Positions 20,424-25,083 of a stretch of 25,083 nt of DNA are shown here, piece after piece. Made by a program: the position numbers and the translations under genes. The stretch is taken from positions 1-25,083 of IMG/VR virus record IMGVR_UViG_3300044695_001757. One strand, written 5' to 3'. A model generated the notes under the pieces. It was not told where the DNA came from. It ran no database searches and saw only the letters and a list, made by a program, of their open reading frames with translations. The DNA comes from a virus. The stretch's first letter is position 1, and every line of letters starts with the position of its first letter.

Positions 20424-21290
20424 ATGAAAATCACAAACAAACACAATGTACCAGCGCCACTAGTGACGTTGGCATCTCGTGAATACTACAGCAAAGGCGC
20501 TTCACAGTACAGCGTTACAGAGATCATGTCTCCCCCGAAAATCAGACGGTTGCGAGAACAGTACAACGATTTGATTGAGCAAGATGTCTCAGATATGTTG
20601 TGGCAATTGCTTGGCTCTGCTCTGCATGTGGTCATGGAAAGGGGCGCTACGGATGGCTGGGTGATGGAGGAGCGCCTGTTCCACGAAGTGGATGGGGTAA
20701 AGATCAGCGGTCAGATTGACCTTCAAGAGGAGACCCCTGACGGGGTCATCATCTCTGATTACAAATTCACCTCTGCGTGGGCAGTCATGCAAGACAAGGA
20801 GGAGTGGGTTCAGCAACTGAACATCTACAAATGGCTGGTTGAGACTGTCAAGCGCAAGAAGGTATGCGGTCTGAGGATCTGCGCCTTGGTTAGGGACTTC
20901 AGCCGCCATGAGACCAAGGATGGCTATCCCAAAGCCCCCATTACCAATATTGATATTCCAATGTGGGACTCAGTGACTACAGAGACATACATCAGGGAGC
21001 GGCTGGAGATGCACCGCCACGCCAAGATGGCACATGATTTTGGAGAGGCTTTACAGCCCTGCTCCGATGAGGAAAGGTGGCAGTCAGAAACCACCTATGC
21101 AGTGAAGAGGGAGGGTCGCAAGACAGCGATCAGAGTGTTTAAAACCATCGAAGAAGCCACAGAGTTGGCAGAAAAGGAAAAAGGATATGTCGAAACAAGA
21201 AAAGGGGAGCCAAAGCGATGCACAGGAAACTTCTGTGGAGTCGCTCAGTGGTGTGAGCAATACCAAGGAGAAGTCAATGTCGCCGCTTGA
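20424..21290 (+). CDS. PD-(D/E)XK exonuclease, RecB/Cas4-like
   Basis: A 288-aa nuclease. The core motifs are GSALH (64-68), GQIDL with D99, and ISDYKF with D112-x-K114: the H...D...(D/E)xK set of the RecB/lambda exonuclease/Cas4 clan. QLNIYKWLVE (about 135-144) matches the QxxxY motif. The C-terminus has C266-x4-C271-x5-C277, which in Cas4 and AddB hold an iron-sulfur cluster; a fourth Cys further upstream (for example C148 or C153) could complete it. It is followed, with a 14-nt overlap, by a single-strand annealing protein, the usual phage recombination pair: the exonuclease resects ends and the partner anneals them. GGAGAG lies before the ATG. Confidence 0.8.
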   Translation: MKITNKHNVPAPLVTLASREYYSKGASQYSVTEIMSPPKIRRLREQYNDLIEQDVSDMLWQLLGSALHVVMERGATDGWVMEERLFHEVDGVKISGQIDLQEETPDGVIISDYKFTSAWAVMQDKEEWVQQLNIYKWLVETVKRKKVCGLRICALVRDFSRHETKDGYPKAPITNIDIPMWDSVTTETYIRERLEMHRHAKMAHDFGEALQPCSDEERWQSETTYAVKREGRKTAIRVFKTIEEATELAEKEKGYVETRKGEPKRCTGNFCGVAQWCEQYQGEVNVAA

Positions 21291-21939
21291 TCTATTGAAA
21301 GTCAACGTCAATGCCCACACTGAGAAGAAGAATGGGCTGACCTACCTGTCATGGGCGTGGGCATGGGCAGAAGCCTTAAAGGCTGACCCCCAAGCAACGT
21401 TCCAAGTCCACACCTTTGGTGACAAGCCATACATGGATGTAAACGGCACAGGCATGGTCTGGGTGAGCGTGGTTATGTTCGGTCAGGGTCGTACCTGTAT
21501 GTTGCCAGTGATGGACTACAAGAACAAGCCAGTGCCAAACCCCGATGCGTTTCAAGTCAACACTGCCATCATGCGGTGTATGACTAAGGCATTGGCCTTG
21601 CATGGTCTCGGCCTGTACATCTACTCTGGAGACGATCTTCCGATGGAAGACACCGCAGTGGTATCCGTGGTTACTAAGTCTGCTCAGGCTGACGTAGAGA
21701 TCAAGAGCGAATACTACGGCGGTCATGATAACGAAGCCGATGGGAATGCCCATTTGTTTGCAGATGGGATGGCTAAGTTCCTCTACATCTGTAAAGACAA
21801 GGACGGTTTAAACAGTTACTGGAAGGCTAATCAAGAACAACTTGATAAGCTAAAAGTAAGTCACCCTGAGTTATACGCTCAGGTTCGCAACAGCTTCGCA
21901 GAGAAGAAGAAAACATTTATTGATGAGGAAACAAAATGA
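21277..21939 (+). CDS. Single-strand annealing protein, DUF1071/Sak-like
   Basis: A 220-aa protein. VNVNAHTEKKNGLTYLSWAW, ATFQVHTF, RTCMLPVMDYKNKPVPNPDA and VNTAIMRCMTKALALHGLGL (together residues about 9-135) are the hallmark segments of DUF1071, a Rad52-like annealing family in phages. These proteins form rings or filaments on single strands and pair them with homologous DNA. The C-terminal 80 residues are charged and variable. The ATG at 21277 follows AAGGAG by 6 nt; a longer frame lacks a site. It overlaps the exonuclease gene by 14 nt and the SSB-like gene by 4 nt. GTTTAAAC lies at 21806. Confidence 0.88.
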   Translation: MSPLDLLKVNVNAHTEKKNGLTYLSWAWAWAEALKADPQATFQVHTFGDKPYMDVNGTGMVWVSVVMFGQGRTCMLPVMDYKNKPVPNPDAFQVNTAIMRCMTKALALHGLGLYIYSGDDLPMEDTAVVSVVTKSAQADVEIKSEYYGGHDNEADGNAHLFADGMAKFLYICKDKDGLNSYWKANQEQLDKLKVSHPELYAQVRNSFAEKKKTFIDEETK

Positions 21940-22217
21940 GTGAATTTGAACAGCGCCCCGACTCTGGCCGATTGATGGCCGCTCAATCCAAGAAGTCTGA
22001 CAAGTCTCCAGACTACTGGGGTGAGATTGCAATCAATCCCAAAGACATGGCAAATGTGACCGTGGAAAACGGTTTACACATTTTTAAACTTAGCGGATGG
22101 AAAAAGAAGTCAAAGGGTGGCAACACCTATCTTTCTCTTTCTGTTAAGCGCATGGAGGCGGAAGCATCAACGCCCCAACGCAAGCCTGAAATTTCTGACG
22201 ACGACGTTCCATTTTGA
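21936..22217 (+). CDS. Small SSB-like protein with SSB-type C-terminal tail
   Basis: A 93-aa protein. The centre HIFKLSGWKKKSKGGNTYLSLSVKRM (about 49-73) is a beta-hairpin pattern seen in small phage OB-like ssDNA-binding proteins, and the end EISDDDVPF closely resembles the DDDIPF tail by which SSB recruits replication and repair partners. It is too short for a full bacterial SSB. It follows the annealing protein with an ATGA overlap, so it probably coats or hands over ssDNA in recombination or replication. This function is inferred from tail and context. Confidence 0.65.
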   Translation: MSEFEQRPDSGRLMAAQSKKSDKSPDYWGEIAINPKDMANVTVENGLHIFKLSGWKKKSKGGNTYLSLSVKRMEAEASTPQRKPEISDDDVPF

Positions 22218-22228
22218 GGAGAAAAAAC

Positions 22229-22558
22229 ATGTCACTAGCAAAACTGGGTAGAGAGTATTTGTCAAAGAATCCAAACGCCACGGCGGCTGATTTGGTAGAG
22301 CACTGCGGCTTTAAAAAGAGCTATGCGATTGTCTTCATGCATGAGTACAAGCGCAAGTCTGTCAAGAAGACTCGCACCGTTAAGAAAGATGTTGAGGTTG
22401 TTAAAAACCCAACGCATGGCGCAGAAGTTTTACGCAAAGAACTTGCAAAAGCTCATGACCGAATTGATGAATTAGAAATTCACCTTTCAACATTGATACA
22501 CCAAGCAATTGGTTATCGAGCGGTCATTTCTTTTCTTGAAGACAAGCTGGAAGACTGA
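22229..22558 (+). CDS. HTH-like plus coiled-coil protein, hypothetical
   Basis: A 109-aa protein. Residues 1-40 (SLAKLGREYLSKNPNATAADLVEHCGFKKSYAIVFMHEYK) look like a small helix-turn-helix. A basic link follows (KRKSVKKTRTVKK), then a helical coiled coil (AEVLRKELAKAHDRIDELEIHL, about 65-86). GAGGAG lies 7 nt before the ATG at 22229. It could be a DNA-binding regulator or a recombination accessory protein. No family name is certain. Confidence 0.5.
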   Translation: MSLAKLGREYLSKNPNATAADLVEHCGFKKSYAIVFMHEYKRKSVKKTRTVKKDVEVVKNPTHGAEVLRKELAKAHDRIDELEIHLSTLIHQAIGYRAVISFLEDKLED

Positions 22559-22950
22559 TGGCTCTGCAATTTGAAGCCCGAAAGGTTGCTTTGAAGCAAG
22601 ACAGAACAGGGTACATCCTTACCCTGTCTCTCCACCCTGACGAGATCCCAGAAGAACTTCTGCGTGATTTTGTTGGGGCAAGGTATGCCTGTGCCATTGT
22701 CAAAATCCAAGACGATGAATCGGCTACTCCTTACACCAACAGAGTCAAGCAAGCTGGCATGCTTTGCCGCATGGATTCTTTTCAGAACTTCCTTGGGATG
22801 CCTCACGAGGAAGCTGCCGCTTCGGAGCTGTGTAAACGCTGTGGCATTGCGTCCAGAACCGAATTGCATGGTAATGAAATAGCCAAGCAAATTTTTGACG
22901 ACATAGTAAAGGAATACGAAGAACGGAGACGAGATGATGACCCCTTCTAA
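22558..22950 (+). CDS. Recombination-module hypothetical with acidic DDDPF end
   Basis: A 130-aa protein, MALQFEARKVALKQDRTGYILTLSLHPDEIPEELLRDFVGARYACAIVKIQDDE, which has the look of a beta-barrel small phage protein near annealing proteins. CKRCG (about 91-95) might bind a metal with a further Cys at about 69. The final residues RRRDDDPF resemble the SSB tail of the gene two positions upstream. The ATG overlaps the previous stop by one base. It could be a second ssDNA-binding or SSB-mimicking protein (inference). Confidence 0.5.
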   Translation: MALQFEARKVALKQDRTGYILTLSLHPDEIPEELLRDFVGARYACAIVKIQDDESATPYTNRVKQAGMLCRMDSFQNFLGMPHEEAAASELCKRCGIASRTELHGNEIAKQIFDDIVKEYEERRRDDDPF

Positions 22951-23188
22951 AACAAAGCCTTTTCTTGCGAGGTTGGACATAAAGACCCATGATGGAATCA
23001 AACGGCTTGCAAAGAAAAAGAAAGTGCCGACGGCTGGCTTTAACGATGGAATCAAGAAGTCCATTGTTGTGGTGGCTAGTAGCAAATGGGCGCAGATGAG
23101 ATTCCCATCTGGAAAGTCTTTTGCAGAGCAGGTTGAGCAAGATCTTGAGAAGCAAATAATCTTTGAGGTAAACAATGATAGTTCTTAG
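22934..23188 (+). CDS. Hypothetical basic protein
   Basis: An 84-aa lysine-rich protein (FLARLDIKTHDGIKRLAKKKKVPTAGFNDGIKKS...). GGAG lies 5 nt before the ATG, and the gene overlaps the previous one by 17 nt. Residues 10-50 could form a strand-helix-helix DNA-binding unit. Function not recognised. Confidence 0.45.
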   Translation: MMTPSKTKPFLARLDIKTHDGIKRLAKKKKVPTAGFNDGIKKSIVVVASSKWAQMRFPSGKSFAEQVEQDLEKQIIFEVNNDSS

Positions 23189-23375
23189 AGGAGATCGTAA
23201 TCAGTGCCAAGCGTGTAAACAATATTTCAACAGCACCTATTCTTTTGACAAGCACCGTCGTGGAGACTTCCAAGTTGATCGACGATGTTTAACGCCAAAC
23301 GAAATGCTGGAAAAGAAAATGAGTTTAAACGCTAGGGGTTTTTGGATTAGCAGCGAAAGAACAGACTTTGAATAA
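23175..23375 (+). CDS. Small zinc-finger protein
   Basis: A 66-aa protein with CQACKQYFNSTYSFDKHRRG and later RRCL: C-x2-C ... H ... C, a single C2HC-type zinc finger of a form common in phage accessory genes. GAGG lies 6 nt before the ATG; it overlaps the upstream gene by 14 nt. GTTTAAAC at 23323 codes for part of SLNARG. It may bind nucleic acid or a host protein. Confidence 0.6.
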   Translation: MIVLRGDRNQCQACKQYFNSTYSFDKHRRGDFQVDRRCLTPNEMLEKKMSLNARGFWISSERTDFE

Positions 23376-23384
23376 GGGGTTTTT

Positions 23385-23504
23385 ATGCTTGATGTGATGG
23401 CTTTGATTGCGGTGCTGTTCATTGGCCTTGGGCTTGGTGGCGTAGCCATAGCAGTGTTCTTATATGCACTTGACTGGATGCAGAACGGAGGAAAGAATGA
23501 TTGA
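23385..23504 (+). CDS. Small single-pass membrane protein, 39 aa
   Basis: MLDVMALIAVLFIGLGLGGV, then AIAVFLYALDW and a polar tail. Residues 4-30 form one hydrophobic segment. AAGGGG lies 5 nt before the ATG, and the end overlaps the next gene by 8 nt. A membrane or lysis-related small protein is possible, but nothing specific is visible. Confidence 0.55.
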   Translation: MLDVMALIAVLFIGLGLGGVAIAVFLYALDWMQNGGKND

Positions 23505-23700
23505 CGACCCCGAAGATGAAGCGTTCAACGAGATTGAACAACGGGCCAAGCAGCGCAAGGAGGCTGTGAAGGCCAGCGTATCGCTGAACCCATACCGAGC
23601 GCAGGTCATCGAGGAGGTGGCACAGCACATCGAGAAGATGCAGGGGTTTGGTCAGGACACGCTGAACAGCTTTGCTATTTTTATCAGGGGATTGAAATGA
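23497..23700 (+). CDS. Hypothetical helical acidic protein
   Basis: A 67-aa protein, MIDDPEDEAFNEIEQRAKQRKEAV..., nearly all helical, acidic at the N-terminus. GGAGGAAAGA precedes the ATG. It overlaps the membrane gene (8 nt) and the next gene (ATGA). No motif recognised. Confidence 0.5.
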   Translation: MIDDPEDEAFNEIEQRAKQRKEAVKASVSLNPYRAQVIEEVAQHIEKMQGFGQDTLNSFAIFIRGLK

Positions 23701-23879
23701 CACAAGATATTGACGATGACACCCAAGGGTATCTGTCTGACCAGCCACAGCGCACATGGGTAGGGCTGACAAACAACGAACTTCAACCAATTGCTGACGA
23801 ATACCGCATTTTGTTTGGTAGTTGGGTAGAAGACTTTGCCCGAGCCATTGAAGCCAAACTCAAGGAGAAGAACACATGA
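23697..23879 (+). CDS. Small 'QRTWVGLT' protein, paralogue 1
   Basis: A 60-aa protein with QRTWVGLTNNELQPIADEY and a C-terminal helix ARAIEAKLKEKN. The same two segments occur in the next gene, with a 23-bp identical DNA stretch (23748-23770 and 24068-24090). This helical 'WVGLT..E' module is common in phage accessory genes; its function is unknown. ATGA overlaps join it to both neighbours. Confidence 0.55.
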   Translation: MTQDIDDDTQGYLSDQPQRTWVGLTNNELQPIADEYRILFGSWVEDFARAIEAKLKEKNT

Positions 23880-24090
23880 GTGCCGCATATTTTGAAGACC
23901 ATCCAACAGACCCTGAGAAGGTCATTTTGCGTAAGAAACCGTACCTAGATAAAGGCGCAGATTACGAACACGGATTCATTGACGGAATGCAATATCAAAT
24001 GCAGTCAAGCGTGGATAAGGCGGTCAACGCTATGACACAGCCAACTTATTACATTCCAAGCAAAGATCAGCGCACATGGGTAGGGCTGAC
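23748..24090 (+). repeat. 23-bp direct repeat in two paralogous genes
   Basis: Positions 23748-23770 and 24068-24090 are identical over 23 bp (beginning CAGCGCACATGGG), encoding QRTWVGLT in each gene. Identity at third codon positions as well points to a recent duplication or gene conversion. Confidence 0.85.
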
Positions 24091-24208
24091 GGATGAGGAG
24101 GTAGAAAGCTACTGGGGCTGGGAAGACTTTCAGTGCGGTTGCGGGAAGGGAACTTTGCTGGAGATGGTGCGTGACATTGAAGCCAAATTAAAAGAAAGAA
24201 ACACATGA
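23876..24208 (+). CDS. 'QRTWVGLT' protein, paralogue 2, longer
   Basis: A 110-aa protein. Residues 1-60 are an extra domain (ILRKKPYLDKGADYEHGFIDGM...), then QRTWVGLTDEEVESYWGW, CGCGKG and DIEAKLKERN. The C-terminal part is a duplicate of the previous gene's protein with an inserted Cys-containing loop. It looks like a tandem duplication followed by domain gain. ATGA overlaps on both sides. Confidence 0.55.
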   Translation: MSAAYFEDHPTDPEKVILRKKPYLDKGADYEHGFIDGMQYQMQSSVDKAVNAMTQPTYYIPSKDQRTWVGLTDEEVESYWGWEDFQCGCGKGTLLEMVRDIEAKLKERNT

Positions 24209-24417
24209 GTTGGAAAGATTCAACACTCAAATACATCAAGGAACTGATGAAGCCAAAGCCCATCAGCGAGATCATTGAGAAAGAAATGCGTGAGGCTGTC
24301 ATCAAGAAGCTAGAAGCGGAGAGTGCAGTGGAATACGCAAGGTCAATCGTTCAGTACAACCAACAACGCATTGAGCGACTAGAGAAGCGACTGTATGAAC
24401 ATCGGGGGGAAGAATGA
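24205..24417 (+). CDS. Hypothetical coiled-coil protein
   Basis: A 70-aa protein beginning MSWKDSTLKYIKELMKPKP, then a long charged helix (EIIEKEMREAVIKKLEAESA...RIERLEKRLYEH, about 21-66), likely a coiled coil. 'MSWKD' starts are frequent among phage small genes. ATGA overlaps on both sides. No function known. Confidence 0.5.
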   Translation: MSWKDSTLKYIKELMKPKPISEIIEKEMREAVIKKLEAESAVEYARSIVQYNQQRIERLEKRLYEHRGEE

Positions 24418-24626
24418 TATTTGATCGTTTACTTGTCGCCGCCGTGTGCTGTTGGCTGGGCGTGACAGGTTTGTTTCCAGCTACAGCAGAACCAGTAAAG
24501 CCTCTGACCCCAGCGCAGTTGCAAGTTAAGGCCAAACAGAAGTCAATCAGCAACGTGTGCAAGGGCAAGCGCAAGAGTCAGACCGTGAAAGATTTGTGCA
24601 GAAGATGGGAGAACCAAAATGCTTGA
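24414..24626 (+). CDS. Small exported protein with signal peptide
   Basis: A 70-aa protein. Residues 1-26 form a signal peptide (MIFDRLLVAAVCCWLGVTGL, then FPATAEP) with a likely cut after ATA. The mature part is basic with two Cys (VCKGKRKSQTVKDLC), which could form a disulfide in the periplasm. It might act in the envelope, for example superinfection exclusion or lysis, but no specific motif is seen. ATGA overlap upstream and 8-nt overlap downstream. Confidence 0.55.
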   Translation: MIFDRLLVAAVCCWLGVTGLFPATAEPVKPLTPAQLQVKAKQKSISNVCKGKRKSQTVKDLCRRWENQNA

Positions 24627-24786
24627 GAAGATCAGAACATTCTTTGGGAAGGTGCGTGGGCAACACGCAGAGAAGCGAACCATAGTGGTTGAAGGCGACC
24701 TGTGGAGATGCACAGAGTGCAAAATGCTTTTTCTAAACCGCGTAGTGGGAGAACAACACCAATGCCTAGACCAAAAAGTGAATTAA
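24619..24786 (+). CDS. Small zinc-knuckle protein, 55 aa
   Basis: Begins MLEKIRTFFGKVRGQHAEKR and has WRCTECKMLFL...EQHQCL: C-x2-C, then H-x-C, a second small C2HC-like knuckle in this gene run. It overlaps the exported-protein gene by 8 nt and the next gene by 25 nt. No clear Shine-Dalgarno is seen, so coupling is assumed. Confidence 0.5.
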   Translation: MLEKIRTFFGKVRGQHAEKRTIVVEGDLWRCTECKMLFLNRVVGEQHQCLDQKVN

Positions 24787-24953
24787 CCAGAAGCGGCAGA
24801 GGCGTTGGCGTTCGCATGAGCGAGTGGGAATACCAAGAGTGGGTCAGGCTTGGGGCCACAAAATGGTTGCGCCAACAATTGATAGACAGCAAACGCAAAC
24901 ATATAACACGGGAGAAGCGAGATGGACAAACACTTCAACGGAACGAGGGCTGA
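24762..24953 (+). CDS. Small basic protein, possible ribbon-helix-helix type
   Basis: A 63-aa protein, MPRPKSELTRSGRGVGVRMS then EWEYQEWVRLGATKWLRQQL. A short strand (GVGVRMS) followed by two helices is like Arc/MetJ-type DNA-binding folds. GGGAG lies 10 nt before the ATG. It overlaps both neighbours. A transcription regulator is possible; operator unknown. Confidence 0.5.
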   Translation: MPRPKSELTRSGRGVGVRMSEWEYQEWVRLGATKWLRQQLIDSKRKHITREKRDGQTLQRNEG

Positions 24954-25083
24954 CGATCTACAGATCAGCGGCAATCACTACAAAGAGATGGCCATCCAGC
25001 CTTGGGAGTTGATGCAGGCGGTGCTGACGCACGAGGAGTTCGTTGGCTTCCTCAAGGGCAACGTCATCAAGTACGCACTGCGG
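24922..25083 (+). CDS. DUF3310-type phage protein (partial at window edge)
   Basis: 54 codons are visible; the C-terminus is cut off. The pattern GNHYKEMAIQPWELMQAVL then FLKGNVIKYALR matches DUF3310 (SaV-like) small phage proteins, which show 'Y....IQPWEvI.......F..GN.IKYv.R'. Its role is not well known; it is often annotated as nucleotide-related. GGAGAAGCGAG precedes the ATG at 24922, and it overlaps the preceding gene by 32 nt. Confidence 0.8.
   Translation, partial: MDKHFNGTRADDLQISGNHYKEMAIQPWELMQAVLTHEEFVGFLKGNVIKYALR

Larger units (their letters stand above)
1546..23330. repeat. Dispersed palindrome family GTTTAAAC (21 copies)
   Basis: Copies start at 1546, 5137, 9269, 9333, 9371, 9614, 10242, 11918, 13485, 14088, 15176, 15473, 16018, 16310, 16378, 16435, 17231, 17801, 20232, 21806 and 23323. 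A given 8-mer is expected about 0.4 times in this length. Eleven copies extend to GTTTAAACGC on one strand or the other; four more sites read ATTTAAACGC (near 5521, 16924, 18159, 19914). They occur in coding regions in different reading frames and in gaps, so selection is on DNA rather than protein. Confidence 0.95.

Noticed and set aside
1-25083. Insertion sequence, integrase, attachment site or restriction-modification gene.
   Set aside because: None could be recognised on either strand; the tRNA has no adjacent integrase in the window.

Overview
The window is part of the genome of a tailed double-stranded DNA bacteriophage (Caudoviricetes). It carries a packaging and head-assembly block (both terminase subunits, portal, scaffold, major capsid protein), a T7/Twinkle-type primase-helicase, a phage recombination set, one tRNA gene and many tightly overlapping small genes. 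No integrase, tail or lysis gene is visible, so lifestyle and tail type cannot be read. The host is not shown directly. Perfect TTATCCACA DnaA boxes fit a bacterium with a standard DnaA; a freshwater betaproteobacterium is only a guess from the style of the proteins.

Layout. (1) 1-10239, minus strand: in transcription order terminase small subunit, a 367-bp gene-free gap, a LexA-type winged helix protein, terminase large subunit, portal, a small protein, a GroES-like co-chaperonin, scaffold, a head-associated protein, a decoration-like protein, major capsid protein with a strong terminator, two small structural proteins, and a glycosyltransferase-like gene cut by the window edge. (2) 10240-10851: a 612-bp divergent intergenic region with six DnaA boxes in 78 bp, followed by AT-rich DNA and a spaced 12-bp repeat; this is the best replication-origin candidate. 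(3) 10852-16262, plus strand: a SprT-like metalloprotease, a MoxR/CobS-type AAA+ ATPase and a metallopeptidase-VWA protein, then seven small genes ending in a strong terminator at 16270. (4) 16310-16442: three hairpins between copies of GTTTAAAC. (5) 16445-19190, minus strand: a five-gene coupled operon ending in the primase-helicase and including a PD-(D/E)XK-like and an HNH-like protein. (6) 19191-19959: no protein gene but very rich in structure, with a likely small RNA or attenuator behind its own promoter and operator, palindromic sites, and a tRNA-Met(CAU) with an initiator-like C1-A72 mismatch. (7) 19960-25083: a RusA-type resolvase (minus) facing away from a plus-strand run of PD-(D/E)XK exonuclease, DUF1071-type annealing protein, SSB-tailed protein and about a dozen small coupled genes, including zinc-knuckle, membrane, secreted and DUF3310 proteins.

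How it fits together: region 1 builds and fills the head; regions 3 and 7 look like early takeover, replication and recombination functions; region 5 provides priming, unwinding and branch processing. The regulatory sequence is concentrated in regions 2, 4 and 6.

The most unusual observations are a highly iterated palindrome, GTTTAAAC (21 copies where fewer than one is expected, 16 of them between 9269 and 17808, with a preferred extended form GTTTAAACGC), the metalloprotease/AAA+/VWA gene trio, and the regulated structured-RNA locus beside the odd tRNA.
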